Below are positions 17,859-27,787 of a DNA stretch of 64,000 nucleotides, piece after piece; positions within the stretch are counted from its first letter, which is position 1; each line of letters starts with the position of its first letter. Origin of the DNA: JACMLD01 sp044227095 (GTDB lineage Bacteria > Bacteroidota > Bacteroidia > Chitinophagales > Chitinophagaceae). The position numbers and the translations under genes are program-made. Below the pieces are notes generated by a model. It worked only from the letters and a program-made list of their open reading frames with translations. It was not told the DNA's origin and searched no databases. The stretch spans positions 2,666,001 to 2,730,000 of the forward strand of contig JBGAFV010000001.1 of the NCBI GenBank assembly GCA_044227095.1, given 5' to 3'.

Positions 17859-20093
17859 ATGGAAATAACAGCCACAACAGCCGCACAATTACGTCTTACA
17901 GCCGAAGAGTTTGAACTTATTAAGCAGAAACTGGGAAGAACACCCAATTTTACTGAATTATGTTGTTTTTCTGCTATGTGGAGTGAGCATTGCAGTTATA
18001 AGAACTCTATTAAATACCTCAAAACATTACCACGGGAAGGCAAAAAAATGCTTGTAAAAGCAGGAGAAGAGAACGCAGGTTTAATGGATATTGGCGACGG
18101 TTATGGTGTAGTATTTAAAATAGAATCGCATAACCATCCTTCTGCAATTGAACCTTTTCAGGGCGCAGCTACAGGCGTAGGTGGAATACACAGGGATATT
18201 TTTACAATGGGTGCAAGACCGGTTGCAGCATTAAACTCACTTCGCTTTGGCGATATTAAAGAAGCTAAAACACAGCATTTATTAAAAGGGATTGTGCATG
18301 GCATTGGCCATTATGGCAATTGTTTTGGTGTGCCTACCGTTGGTGGCGAAATTTATTTTGAACCTTGTTATCATACCAATCCGCTGGTAAATGCAATGAG
18401 TGCCGGCATATTGAAAAATGGCGAAACCATTTCGGCTATTGCTAAGGGTATAGGAAATCCTGTTTTTTTTGTTGGTAGTGCTACAGGTAAAGATGGAATA
18501 GGTGGAGCTTCATTCGCATCAGCAGATATTACAGCTGAAAGCGCCGAAGAGTTACCAGCAGTGCAGGTAGGTGATCCATTCCAGGAAAAAAAATTGCTGG
18601 AAGCTTGTCTTGAAGTAATAAAAACAGGTGCAGTTGTAGGAATGCAGGATATGGGTGCGGCAGGTATTATTTGCTCTACTTCAGAAATGAGTGCAAAGGG
18701 AGAATCTGGTATGCGCATAGATTTGGATAAAGTTCCTGCCCGTCAGAAAAATATGAAAGCATGGGAACTGTTATTGAGTGAAAGCCAGGAAAGAATGCTG
18801 ATGGTAGTAGAAAAAGGTAAAGAAGCTGCCGTGCTTGCTGTTTTTGAAAAATGGGATCTGCCATGTTCGGAAATTGGCGAAGTAACAGGCGATGGAATTT
18901 TGAATTTCTATATGCATGGAACACATGAAGCATCGCTTCCGGCACATGAACTGGTGCTTGGCGGCGGCGCACCCCAGTACAGCCGTGAAACAAAAGAACC
19001 TGCATACTTTCAAAAAATAAAAGCGTTTAACCCTGAGGGTATTGAGGTGCCAGATGATTTAAAAAGTGTAGCAGAGCAATTGGTGGCTATTCCCAATATC
19101 GCTTCCAAGCGATATGTATATGTACAGTATGATAGCATGGTTGGCGCTGGTAATGCATCTACCAATGCACCAAGCGACGCTGCTGTAGTTGTTGCCAAAC
19201 CAACAAATAAAGGCCTTGCATTAACTACAGATTGCAACAGCAGGTATGTATTTGCAGATCCTTATAAAGGTGGTATGATTGCAGTAGCAGAAGCTGCAAG
19301 AAATATAGTATGCAGTGGCGGGCAGCCATTGGGCATCACCAATTGTTTAAATTTTGGAAATCCGTATGATCCGGAAGTGTATTACCAATTTGTACATGCA
19401 CTTAAAGGAATGGGCGAAGCTTGTATAAAATTTGATACGCCTGTTACAGGTGGTAATGTAAGTTTTTACAACCAGGGCCCTGATGGTGCTGTTTATCCAA
19501 CACCTACTATTGGTATGGTTGGTTTACTTGATAGTGTAAATGAAAAGATGACGCTTGATTTTAAAGAAGAAGGCGATATCATATTTTTAATTGGCGCTGG
19601 TAGCAATGATTTAAACTCTTCTGAATACCTGCATAAAATTCATGGTGTAGAGTATAGTCCCGCTCCGGAATTTGATTTGGATAAGGAGTTTTTGCTGCAA
19701 CAAAAAGTTGCGGAACTTATAAAAAGTAAAATTGTAAAATCGGCGCACGATGTTAGTGAAGGCGGTTTGTTTATTTCATTAATTGAATCTTGTTTTAACC
19801 GCGATTTAGGTATGGATGTAGTGGCTGCAGATTTTAATATTCGCAAAGATGCTTACTGGTTTGGTGAAAGCCAAAGCAGGGTAGTAGTAACTGTGAGTGA
19901 AAATGATGTTCCCGCTTTCAAAAAAATATTAGGCGGCCATAAGTATGAAGAACTTGGCTTTGTAACAGGGGGATCTGTTGAAGTAGATGGAATGAATTGG
20001 GGCAATATTGAAACCTGGAAGGATACATATGACAATGCTATTGGTAAAATATTGTCTGTTGCTAAAGCAGATGATGCAATGGCAGCACTTTAA
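17859..20093 (+). CDS. purL: Phosphoribosylformylglycinamidine synthase subunit PurL
   Basis: Synthetase subunit that converts FGAR to FGAM in purine synthesis, with PurS and PurQ supplying structure and ammonia. At 744 residues it is the small PurL form and lacks the fused glutaminase. Motifs: FSAMWSEHCSYKNS near the N-terminus, IGDGYGVVFKIESHNHPSAIEPFQGAATG, GAGIICSTSEMSAKGESG-type loops, ITNCLNFGNP, TPVTGGNVSFYNQ, and SAHDVSEGGLF near the end. It probably forms a transcript with hldD and proC, which follow after 59 and 34 bases. PurS and PurQ are not in the window. Confidence 0.96.
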   Translation: MEITATTAAQLRLTAEEFELIKQKLGRTPNFTELCCFSAMWSEHCSYKNSIKYLKTLPREGKKMLVKAGEENAGLMDIGDGYGVVFKIESHNHPSAIEPFQGAATGVGGIHRDIFTMGARPVAALNSLRFGDIKEAKTQHLLKGIVHGIGHYGNCFGVPTVGGEIYFEPCYHTNPLVNAMSAGILKNGETISAIAKGIGNPVFFVGSATGKDGIGGASFASADITAESAEELPAVQVGDPFQEKKLLEACLEVIKTGAVVGMQDMGAAGIICSTSEMSAKGESGMRIDLDKVPARQKNMKAWELLLSESQERMLMVVEKGKEAAVLAVFEKWDLPCSEIGEVTGDGILNFYMHGTHEASLPAHELVLGGGAPQYSRETKEPAYFQKIKAFNPEGIEVPDDLKSVAEQLVAIPNIASKRYVYVQYDSMVGAGNASTNAPSDAAVVVAKPTNKGLALTTDCNSRYVFADPYKGGMIAVAEAARNIVCSGGQPLGITNCLNFGNPYDPEVYYQFVHALKGMGEACIKFDTPVTGGNVSFYNQGPDGAVYPTPTIGMVGLLDSVNEKMTLDFKEEGDIIFLIGAGSNDLNSSEYLHKIHGVEYSPAPEFDLDKEFLLQQKVAELIKSKIVKSAHDVSEGGLFISLIESCFNRDLGMDVVAADFNIRKDAYWFGESQSRVVVTVSENDVPAFKKILGGHKYEELGFVTGGSVEVDGMNWGNIETWKDTYDNAIGKILSVAKADDAMAAL

Positions 20094-20152
20094 TATTAAC
20101 TGTACTGCAATTTTCTTTTGCAAAGTGCCTATGACAATTATCTGAAAAAATT

Positions 20153-21133
20153 ATGCAGAAAAGTGATGCTATAGTAGTTACAGGTGCAGCCGGTTTTATT
20201 GGTAGCTGCCTTACCGGTTTTTTAAATGCAAAGGGATTTGATAATCTAATCCTGGTTGATGATTTTTCAAGAACTGATAAAGAACCAAATCTAGATGGTA
20301 AAAAGTTTAGCGTAAAAGTTGAAAGAGAATCTTTTTTTAGCTGGCTTACAGAAAATAAACCTGCTATCAGTTTTGTATTTCATATTGGTGCAAGAACCGA
20401 TACAACAGAATTTGACTATAGTATTCACCAGCACCTGAACGTTGAGTATTCTCAGAAAATATGGCAATATTGTTCGGCTAATAATGTTCCATTGGTGTAT
20501 GCATCATCTGCAGCAACTTATGGTAGTGGAGATTTAGGTTATTCTGATAACCATGAACTGCCTTTTAAATTGCAACCACTCAATCCTTATGGTGTTTCTA
20601 AAAATGAGTTTGATAAATGGGCATTGCAGCAGAATGATTCTCCTCCCTTTTGGGCTGGTTTGAAATTTTTCAACGTATATGGCCCTAATGAATATCATAA
20701 AGGCCGCATGGCAAGTGTTATCTGGCATTCGTTCAATCAAATAAAAAAAGACGGGTTTGTAAAATTATTTAAATCTCACAGGCCAGATTTTAAAGACGGC
20801 CAGCAATTGCGTGATTTCGTGTATGTAAAAGATGTGTTGAATGTTTGTTACTGGTTAATGGAAAATACACCCGCACCTGGTTTGTATAACCTTGGCACAG
20901 GAAAAGCAAGAGCGTTTGAAGATTTGGTAAAATCAACTTTTGCAGGTCTCAACAAAACAACAAATATTCAGTTTATAGATATGCCGGAAGATATCCGCGA
21001 TAAATACCAGTATTTTACAGAAGCTGATATGGGTAAATTAATTAAAGCCGGTTACAATAGCCCTTTTTATTCTCTTGAAGATGGTGTGAATGATTATGTA
21101 AGAAACTATCTTGCACAGAAAAACTACTATTAA
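20153..21133 (+). CDS. hldD: ADP-L-glycero-D-manno-heptose 6-epimerase
   Basis: Epimerises ADP-D-glycero- to ADP-L-glycero-manno-heptose for LPS inner core. It is an extended SDR of 326 residues. The NAD motif VTGAAGFIGS is near the N-terminus, VYASSAATYG carries the catalytic Ser, YGVSKNEF is the Y-x3-K pair, and GLKFFNVYGPNEYHKGRMASVIWH and RDFVYVKDV match HldD specifically rather than general epimerases. It sits between purL and proC, with no other LPS gene adjacent; a GT9 heptosyltransferase-like gene lies 26 kb away in the window. Confidence 0.92.
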   Translation: MQKSDAIVVTGAAGFIGSCLTGFLNAKGFDNLILVDDFSRTDKEPNLDGKKFSVKVERESFFSWLTENKPAISFVFHIGARTDTTEFDYSIHQHLNVEYSQKIWQYCSANNVPLVYASSAATYGSGDLGYSDNHELPFKLQPLNPYGVSKNEFDKWALQQNDSPPFWAGLKFFNVYGPNEYHKGRMASVIWHSFNQIKKDGFVKLFKSHRPDFKDGQQLRDFVYVKDVLNVCYWLMENTPAPGLYNLGTGKARAFEDLVKSTFAGLNKTTNIQFIDMPEDIRDKYQYFTEADMGKLIKAGYNSPFYSLEDGVNDYVRNYLAQKNYY

Positions 21134-21167
21134 AGCAACGTATTTGTAAGCTTTCAAACAAAACAGT

Positions 21168-21965
21168 ATGAATAAGAAAATTGGCATAATTGGCGGTGGT
21201 AATTTAGGAACAGCAATAGCTGAGGGTCTAATTCAGAGCGGTTTTATATTGCCAAAGCATATCATTATAACAAAAAGAAATATTGCCAGTCTTCATCATT
21301 TAGAAAAAAAAGGAGTTCTGGTAAGCGATGATAACGATGAAGCATTGCGCTTTGCAGATTTAATCATACTTGCAGTAAAACCTTTCCAGGTAAGTGATAT
21401 ACTCACAAAACTTAAAGAAAAAATTAATCTCAGGAAGCATGTTATTGTTTCAGTAATAACAGGTGTTAGTATAGATGATATTTTAAAAATTGCGAATAAG
21501 AAAATACCAGTTGTACGTGCAATGCCAAATACAGCTATTGCCATACAGCAAAGTATGACATGTATAAGTTATCGCGATGTGCAAAACGACGACCTTGAAT
21601 ATATAATGGAATTATTTACCCAATTAGGCAAGGTGGCTGTAATAGAAGAAAAATTGATGGATGCTGCTACCGTTCTAGGTGCTTGCGGAACAGCATATGC
21701 AATGCGTTATATAAGGGCGAATATACAAGGTGGAATTGAAATAGGATTTGATGCAGCAACTGCCAACCTTATTGCGGCCCAAACCGTCAAAGGAGCAGCG
21801 GATTTACTACTTCTTAAAGGGTCTCACCCCGAACAGGAAATTGATAAAGTAACTACGCCCAAAGGATGTACTATAGCGGGCCTTAATGAAATGGAGCACC
21901 AGGGATTTAGTTCTTCACTTATTAAGGGTATTATGACCAGCTATTCAAAAATTGCCAAAGATTAA
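21168..21965 (+). CDS. proC: Pyrroline-5-carboxylate reductase
   Basis: NAD(P)H-dependent last step of proline synthesis. 265 residues is standard. The Rossmann motif IGIIGGGNLGTAIAEGL is at residues 4-20, followed by LAVKPFQVSDIL, VVRAMPNTAIAIQQSMT, and the C-terminal dimerisation region with TTPKGCTIAGLNEME, a signature of P5C reductases. It is probably co-transcribed with hldD (34-base gap). Confidence 0.95.
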   Translation: MNKKIGIIGGGNLGTAIAEGLIQSGFILPKHIIITKRNIASLHHLEKKGVLVSDDNDEALRFADLIILAVKPFQVSDILTKLKEKINLRKHVIVSVITGVSIDDILKIANKKIPVVRAMPNTAIAIQQSMTCISYRDVQNDDLEYIMELFTQLGKVAVIEEKLMDAATVLGACGTAYAMRYIRANIQGGIEIGFDAATANLIAAQTVKGAADLLLLKGSHPEQEIDKVTTPKGCTIAGLNEMEHQGFSSSLIKGIMTSYSKIAKD

Positions 21966-22216
21966 CCCGCCAAACCACTTTGATTTAAAAACCCAACGCC
22001 TTAAAAAAATATCTCGTATCATAAGAGGTAAAGGAAGTATAACGTGCTGAATAGCATAGGTATGTAGTTAAACCAAATGAGTATAAATAAGAGTACAAAT
22101 TATAGTATTAACACTAATCCTTTATAAACATTTTTTAGGCTCTCAAATAAAAACCTTTATTTTGCGTTTTTATTCCCAATCCGAGCCTTAAAAAACCGAA
22201 AAAACCTATTATCTAA

Positions 22217-22408
22217 ATGAAGAAGAATAGAAATATTAGTTTGGTTGTACTTACGTTTGAAATTGCAGCGATTATAGTGTTACATGCAGTTAAAATGAAC
22301 CAGTCAGGATCCCAGGGGCATGATTTAAATACAAATAATACTGTAACAAAATCAAAAATTTCAACTCCGGTGGTTAGTAAACACTATCCATTATTGAGCA
22401 TAAAATAA
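22217..22408 (+). CDS. Small hypothetical protein with N-terminal membrane segment
   Basis: 63 residues: a basic start (MKKNRN), one hydrophobic stretch (about 7-25), then a polar tail rich in Asn, Thr and Ser. I do not recognise it. It stands alone between proC and pyrG. The codon pattern neither supports nor excludes it, so it may be a real small membrane or exported protein or a chance frame. Confidence 0.35.
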   Translation: MKKNRNISLVVLTFEIAAIIVLHAVKMNQSGSQGHDLNTNNTVTKSKISTPVVSKHYPLLSIK

Positions 22409-22736
22409 ATTACACACACTAAAAGAAGCAATAGGCATTCAGATTTATCTGGTGCATGTTGTTTTTTAGGCCTTCCCAATACGCCCCCACCTTTAGTTTT
22501 CCACAGCTTATACATGATTAATTATGATTCATTAATCGTTGTATCTTTGCATGACCTCACAGCGCTTTTTTCACAAAGTTCTCCTAAGGTCAAACCGGTC
22601 CATGTTTTTCAGATTGTGCACTTATAGTCATCATTGAAACGAAACAGATAGCTGTATTGATACTGGCGTTATTAGCTGAAAACATTGTCCTTTACAGGCA
22701 TAGCAATTAATTTATTGAAATATAACTAACCATTTT
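22409..22736 (+). other. Long pyrG leader region without a gene
   Basis: 328 bases upstream of pyrG. It contains a TATCTTTG box at 22542-22549. If used, this gives a leader of about 180 bases. I found no ORF of note, no known riboswitch core and no strong hairpin in the leader. Confidence 0.5.
22542..22549 (+). promoter_or_regulatory. Putative -7 promoter box of pyrG (TATCTTTG)
   Basis: Exact TAnnTTTG match 187 bases before the pyrG ATG, within an AT-rich segment. No clear -33 TTTG is present. Confidence 0.4.
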
Positions 22737-24386
22737 ATGGCCAAATTTATTTTTGTTACAGGTGGTGTAACATCTTCATTGGGTAAGGGTATTATAGCTG
22801 CTTCGCTTGCAAAACTTTTACAGGCAAGAGGCCTACGTGTTACTATTCAGAAATTTGACCCTTATATTAATGTAGATCCAGGTACATTAAACCCATATGA
22901 GCATGGCGAATGTTATGTAACAGACGATGGCGCCGAAACAGATCTGGATCTTGGGCACTACGAACGGTTTTTGAATATCCCTACATCGCAGGCAAATAAT
23001 GTAACTACAGGAAAAATTTATCAGACTGTAATCAATAAAGAAAGAGAAGGCGCATACCTTGGCCGTACCGTACAGGTAGTTCCGCACATTACAGATGAAA
23101 TAAAAAGAAGGATGTTGCTATTGGGGCAGAAGGGAAATTTTGATGTTGTAATTACTGAAATAGGGGGAACAGTTGGTGATATTGAAAGCCTTCCATTTGT
23201 AGAAGCAGTTCGGCAATTGCAATGGGAATTACCGGAAGAAGATACAGTTGTTATCCACCTTACACTAATACCATATCTAAAGGCAGCAAAGGAATTAAAA
23301 ACAAAGCCAACACAGCATAGCGTAAGAATGCTTAGCCAGGAAGGCGTTCATCCGGATATTATTGTTTGCAGAACCGAAGAAGCACTTTCTCCGGAAATAC
23401 GCAGGAAAATTGCCTTGTTTTGTAATGTAAAACCCGAGGCTGTTATTGAAGCTGCTGATGCATCAACTATCTATGAAGTGCCTCTTGCAATGATGAGGGA
23501 AAAACTAGATCTTATTTGTTTGCGCAAAATGAATATATCTGGTTATAATGAACCGGAGCTAAGCAAATGGAAAGAGTTTCTTGATAAACTGAAATACCCA
23601 AAGAGTAAAGTTACAATAGGGTTGATTGGTAAATATATTGAATTGCAGGACGCTTATAAATCTATCCTGGAAGCATTTGTACATGCAGGTGCTATAAATG
23701 AATGCAAAGTACAGGTAGTAAACGTGCACAGTGAATTTATTACCGATGAAAATGTAGCAGAAAAACTGGGAAACCTTGATGGCTTACTTGTTGCACCCGG
23801 TTTTGGTCTGCGCGGAATAGAAGGAAAAATTGTTGCAGTAAAATATGCCCGGGAAAGGGGTTTGCCATTTTTTGGTATTTGCCTGGGCATGCAAATGGCA
23901 GTAATAGAATTTGCAAGAAATGTGCTTGGTATAAAAGATGCCCATTCCACAGAAATGAATCCCGATACATCAAATCCGGTAATTGACCTGATGGAAGCAC
24001 AGAAAATGATTACTGCAAAAGGCGGTACAATGCGCCTTGGTGCATACCCTTGTAGTATTAAAGAAGGTTCATTGGCAAACACTATTTATGGCACCACGGC
24101 TATTAACGAACGCCACCGTCATCGTTGGGAGTTTAATAATGCCTACCTGGAACAATTCAATGCAGAAGGCATGGTTGCCAGTGGAAAGAACCCTGAAAGT
24201 AACCTTGTAGAAATTGTAGAATTAACCAATCATCCTTTTTTTATAGGTGTGCAATACCACCCGGAACTAAAAAGTACAGTTGAAAACCCTCATCCTGTAT
24301 TTGTTCATTTTATTAAAGCAGCTAAAGAATTTGCCGAAAAAAAAGAATCGGTTAAAACGCCTTTATTGCAAAAAGAGATGATTTAA
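22737..24386 (+). CDS. pyrG: CTP synthase
   Basis: Aminates UTP to CTP using glutamine. The 549-residue protein has an N-terminal amidoligase domain starting AKFIFVTGGVTSSLGKGI (P-loop) with KFDPYINVDPGTLNPYEHGE and DLGHYERF, and a C-terminal class I glutaminase domain with the nucleophile elbow FFGICLGMQMAVIEFARN and the His/Glu pair in QYHPELKS. Full length and intact. It has a long leader and ends with a strong hairpin. Confidence 0.97.
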   Translation: MAKFIFVTGGVTSSLGKGIIAASLAKLLQARGLRVTIQKFDPYINVDPGTLNPYEHGECYVTDDGAETDLDLGHYERFLNIPTSQANNVTTGKIYQTVINKEREGAYLGRTVQVVPHITDEIKRRMLLLGQKGNFDVVITEIGGTVGDIESLPFVEAVRQLQWELPEEDTVVIHLTLIPYLKAAKELKTKPTQHSVRMLSQEGVHPDIIVCRTEEALSPEIRRKIALFCNVKPEAVIEAADASTIYEVPLAMMREKLDLICLRKMNISGYNEPELSKWKEFLDKLKYPKSKVTIGLIGKYIELQDAYKSILEAFVHAGAINECKVQVVNVHSEFITDENVAEKLGNLDGLLVAPGFGLRGIEGKIVAVKYARERGLPFFGICLGMQMAVIEFARNVLGIKDAHSTEMNPDTSNPVIDLMEAQKMITAKGGTMRLGAYPCSIKEGSLANTIYGTTAINERHRHRWEFNNAYLEQFNAEGMVASGKNPESNLVEIVELTNHPFFIGVQYHPELKSTVENPHPVFVHFIKAAKEFAEKKESVKTPLLQKEMI

Positions 24387-24441
24387 CACATAATTATTAA
24401 GGGCCGGAACTGGCTGTTATTCATTTGTCTTTTATTGTTTT

Positions 24442-24473
24442 AGAATGCCTTTGCTCAATTGCAAAGGCATTCT
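24442..24473 (+). terminator. Hairpin terminator after pyrG
   Basis: Perfect 13-bp stem AGAATGCCTTTGC and its complement around a 6-base loop TCAATT, 55 bases after the stop. It has no T tract, so termination is inferred from the stem only. Confidence 0.6.
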
Positions 24474-24550
24474 CGTTCAACTGGCAACTTCAGGTTTGGC
24501 CATCTATCCCTTCCTTTATATTCAACCTGTAGTTACTCCTGTAAACCTCT

Positions 24551-24558
24551 TATCTTTG
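24551..24558 (+). promoter_or_regulatory. Putative -7 promoter box of yidC (TATCTTTG)
   Basis: Exact TAnnTTTG match 23 bases before the yidC ATG, the spacing expected for a short leader. Confidence 0.5.
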
Positions 24559-24581
24559 CAGCCTTAAAAAAATAATTACTC

Positions 24582-26420
24582 ATGCAAAGCATGGATAGAA
24601 ATACCGTGATCGGTTTTGTGCTCCTGGCGATTTTATTATTCGCTTATATGTTTATCTCTACAAAAAACAGCAGGGAACTGGAAATCCGTAAGAAAAAATA
24701 TGATGATTCAGTGGCAATGGTTACTACGCAAAAACAAATCATTGCAGCAAAAAAAGACAGTGCTATTATAAATAAAGTGGTTGATACCACTGCTTCAGGG
24801 AAGTTATTTAGTGCAGAAGAAAAAACACTGGTGGTTGAAAATGAAGTGCTGAAAATTGTATTTACGAATAAAGGAGGTGGGCCCAAATCGGTACGTCTCA
24901 AAAATTATAAATCTGTTGACAGCAGCCTTGTAGAATTGGAAAATAATAGTACAGATGGGCTGTTTTACAACATAAATACGGCAATTGCAGAAAAACCCTC
25001 TGCGGCTACTTCGGATATTTATTTTGGAGAAGGTAAAATTGACAAAAAAGCCGATGGAACGCAGGTGATAAGTTTCCAGTCATCTATTGCTCCGGGAGAA
25101 ACGATTATTCACGAGTATATTATCAAACCAAATAGTTATTTGGTCGATTTCAATGTGCAGTTAACAGGTGCCGATAAATTGCTTACGCAAAATGCATTTA
25201 ACCTGCAATGGAAATTAAAAGCAGTACAACACGAAAAATATGCGAAATATGAACGTCAGCAATCGCAGGTGATTTATTTGGAAGATGGCGGGTATGATTA
25301 TAACACACTGTTGAATAAAACAGAAAAGAAATTTGAGAAACCTGTGCAATGGGTTAGTATAAAGCAACAGTTTTTCAATACAACACTAATTGCAAAAAAT
25401 AAATTTGAAGGTGGCCAGATACAGTGGACACACGTTACAGAAGACAGCTCTAATTTAATTACAGAAGCCAGCGCCAACTTTAGTACCAAACTTTCAGGCA
25501 ATAATCCTACAGTTCCATTACAGGTGTATTATGGTCCTAACGATTATAAAATCTTAAGGAACTCGGGCGTTGCAGATATGGATAAGATCATTAATCTTGG
25601 CCAGGGTATGTATGCTTTTGTAAGGCCTATTAATCAGTTCATCATCATGCCTGTGTTTAACTTTTTCAAAAGTTTTATAGGCAGTTATGGACTTGTAATT
25701 ATGTTGCTCACCATTTTTATAAGACTTGTTACTTCACCTCTTGTGTACACCAGTTACCTGAGTGGGGCCAAGATGAAAGCACTGAGGCCCGAGCTTGACG
25801 TTTTAAAGAAAAAATTTCCGGATCAGCAAGCTTTTGGAATGGAACAAATGAAATTATTCCGGGAAGTTGGCGTAAACCCCCTTGGCGGATGTATCCCTGC
25901 ATTATTGCAAATTCCGATATTCTTTGCATTATACAGCCTGTTTAATTCAAGTATTGCTTTAAGGGGCGAGAACTTTCTTTGGGCAAATGATTTATCAACT
26001 TTTGACGTAATTGCGAAATTGCCTTTTAACATCCCGGCATTTGGAAATCATATCAGCTTATTTACAATAACTGCGGTAGCTACCAGCTTTCTTATTTCTT
26101 TATACAATATGAATATGACGCCAGATCAAAGTAATCCGGCGTTAAAGTATATGCCATATATTTTCCCCTTTATATTGCTTTTCATATTTAATAGCTTACC
26201 TGCGGCACTCACCTGGTACTATACTGTTTCAAACCTTATTACACTTATTCTGCAATGGGTTATTCAGAATTATATTATAGATCACAAAAAAATATTACTG
26301 AAGCTTGAAGAAAACAAGAAAAAGCCCAAAACAAAATCGAAATGGCAGGAGAGGTTAGAGCAAATGCAGGAGACACAAAAAAGAATGCAGGATGTTAAAA
26401 CAAAGCCTAAAGGCAAATAA
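24582..26420 (+). CDS. yidC: Membrane protein insertase YidC
   Basis: Inserts and folds inner-membrane proteins, alone or with SecYEG. 612 residues: one N-terminal membrane segment (VIGFVLLAILLFAYMF), a large periplasmic beta-super-sandwich domain to about 350, then the conserved 60KD_IMP core with five membrane segments. The conserved cavity arginine region is FIRLVTSPLVYTSYLSGAKM, followed by FREVGVNPLGGCIPALLQIP and MPYIFPFILLFIFNSLPAALTWY. The C-terminal tail is lysine-rich (KKKPKTKSKW...), suited to ribosome contact. It ends with a strong terminator. Confidence 0.96.
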   Translation: MQSMDRNTVIGFVLLAILLFAYMFISTKNSRELEIRKKKYDDSVAMVTTQKQIIAAKKDSAIINKVVDTTASGKLFSAEEKTLVVENEVLKIVFTNKGGGPKSVRLKNYKSVDSSLVELENNSTDGLFYNINTAIAEKPSAATSDIYFGEGKIDKKADGTQVISFQSSIAPGETIIHEYIIKPNSYLVDFNVQLTGADKLLTQNAFNLQWKLKAVQHEKYAKYERQQSQVIYLEDGGYDYNTLLNKTEKKFEKPVQWVSIKQQFFNTTLIAKNKFEGGQIQWTHVTEDSSNLITEASANFSTKLSGNNPTVPLQVYYGPNDYKILRNSGVADMDKIINLGQGMYAFVRPINQFIIMPVFNFFKSFIGSYGLVIMLLTIFIRLVTSPLVYTSYLSGAKMKALRPELDVLKKKFPDQQAFGMEQMKLFREVGVNPLGGCIPALLQIPIFFALYSLFNSSIALRGENFLWANDLSTFDVIAKLPFNIPAFGNHISLFTITAVATSFLISLYNMNMTPDQSNPALKYMPYIFPFILLFIFNSLPAALTWYYTVSNLITLILQWVIQNYIIDHKKILLKLEENKKKPKTKSKWQERLEQMQETQKRMQDVKTKPKGK

Positions 26421-26456
26421 ATAGCACAAGAAAATCTTTATAAAGACGTTAGTAAG

Positions 26457-26495
26457 AAGACCCGCCAGCAATGCTTAAATGTGGCGGGTCTTTCT
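26457..26495 (+). terminator. Rho-independent terminator of yidC
   Basis: Stem AAGACCCGCCA/TGGCGGGTCTT (11 bp) with a 14-base loop, followed by TTCTT. Confidence 0.85.
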
Positions 26496-26548
26496 TATTT
26501 TTAGACAACTGATGCATAAATTGGCACGTCTTTTAAATATATACCCTG

Positions 26549-27223
26549 ATGTTGAACATGAATAAATATAACCCCTGGCCACTTGCTCTTTTCCTTTTAT
26601 TTTGCTTTACTGCAAATGCCCAAAAAAAAGTGAGTGAACTTACATTGGTGTATGATGCAATAATAACAACCGGAGATAATCAACCAAAACTTGCAGATGC
26701 TTTTGATGGCGCTACTACTACAGTTTATATAAAAGGTAGTATGAGCCGTTCTGAGATGACGAGTGCGCTGGCATCACTTACATCTATACACGATGCTAAA
26801 ACTGGTACTGCCGTTTTATTACAGGAGATAAGCGGCAATAAATTGCTTATACATATGACTGCAGAGAACTGGCAGGATAAAAACAAAAGATACGATGGCA
26901 TAACTTTCAAAAACACCAATGAAACAAAAACAATAGCAGGTTACAAGTGCATAAAGGCAGTTGCGACAATGAAAGATGGGGCTACCTTTACAGTATATTA
27001 TACAAGTGATATTATTCCGGAAAACCCCGAATACAATGCTCAATTTAAAAACCTTGATGGATTACCGTTAGAATATGAATTTACTCAGGGAAATTTGAAA
27101 ATTAAGTATACTGTTTCAAAAATTAACATGAACCCTGTTCCCGCTTCAAAATTTGATATCCCCAAAAGCGGTTATCGTGAACTTTCATACGATGAAAGCA
27201 GAAAATTGGGCATAGCAAATTAA
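26549..27223 (+). CDS. Secreted protein, DUF4412/GLPGLI-like
   Basis: 224 residues with a signal peptide (about 1-24, cleavage near ANAQKK). The body is beta-rich. The pattern of a middle TIAGYKCIKAVATMKDG, then VYYTSDI, PLEYEF and a final short basic segment resembles the DUF4412/GLPGLI family of Bacteroidota exported proteins; the assignment is by pattern only. The function is unknown. ATG at 26558 is an alternative start. Confidence 0.65.
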   Translation: MLNMNKYNPWPLALFLLFCFTANAQKKVSELTLVYDAIITTGDNQPKLADAFDGATTTVYIKGSMSRSEMTSALASLTSIHDAKTGTAVLLQEISGNKLLIHMTAENWQDKNKRYDGITFKNTNETKTIAGYKCIKAVATMKDGATFTVYYTSDIIPENPEYNAQFKNLDGLPLEYEFTQGNLKIKYTVSKINMNPVPASKFDIPKSGYRELSYDESRKLGIAN

Positions 27224-27272
27224 TCCGTTGCTAATTTTTTCAAAAATCAAGTAGAAAATTGATTGAATTAAG

Positions 27273-27647
27273 TTACTTATGAATCTTAATTCTTAGGTTA
27301 AACATTTGCAGGCTAGAGCCAGATTGTGAAGCGGAAGAAGTTTGCAATTTGTATTTAACAGGAAGTATATACGTCGTATTCCCCCTTTGATAAGTAACTA
27401 TTGAATTGTATGCCACCAGGCTCTTGGTTTTTTCTTGTCCAAATATCATACTACCATGATATGCAGGACCAGCTTTAAGCGTAAAACCGTTTGTTGTTCT
27501 GATTGGAGTGAATTCTGGTTTAACAGTTTTATCTTTTTTATTTCCACCACCACCCATACTTGCGAGTGCTAAACAACCAATACCAATCAATACAAAACTG
27601 GTAACGGTTTTTTTAACAGCAGACAATATTTTCTCTCTTTTAAACAT
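27273..27647 (-). CDS. Small exported protein of unknown function
   Basis: 124 residues. A basic N-terminus and a hydrophobic segment (SFVLIGIGCLALASMGGGG) suggest export; the Cys in GIGC is a weak lipobox at best. The rest is a beta-rich domain with KAGPAYHGSMIFGQEKTKSLVAYNSIV and ends in SLQMFNLRIKIHK. I do not recognise a family. It is convergent with the preceding gene and isolated. Confidence 0.55.
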   Translation of the reverse strand: MFKREKILSAVKKTVTSFVLIGIGCLALASMGGGGNKKDKTVKPEFTPIRTTNGFTLKAGPAYHGSMIFGQEKTKSLVAYNSIVTYQRGNTTYILPVKYKLQTSSASQSGSSLQMFNLRIKIHK

Positions 27648-27787
27648 TATAGCAAAAGTAATAAAAAACTTTGCTAAATAACTAACCGCACATCATTTAT
27701 TTTACAAATCTCTTAACCTGATTAAAAATTTATTAAAAAAATTGGTAATTCTGGTATAAAGGCTTAACTTTCAATAACCCGTAATAC

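Noticed and set aside
23654..24082. 142-codon minus-strand frame inside pyrG
   Set aside because: Shadow of the pyrG coding sequence; no independent support.
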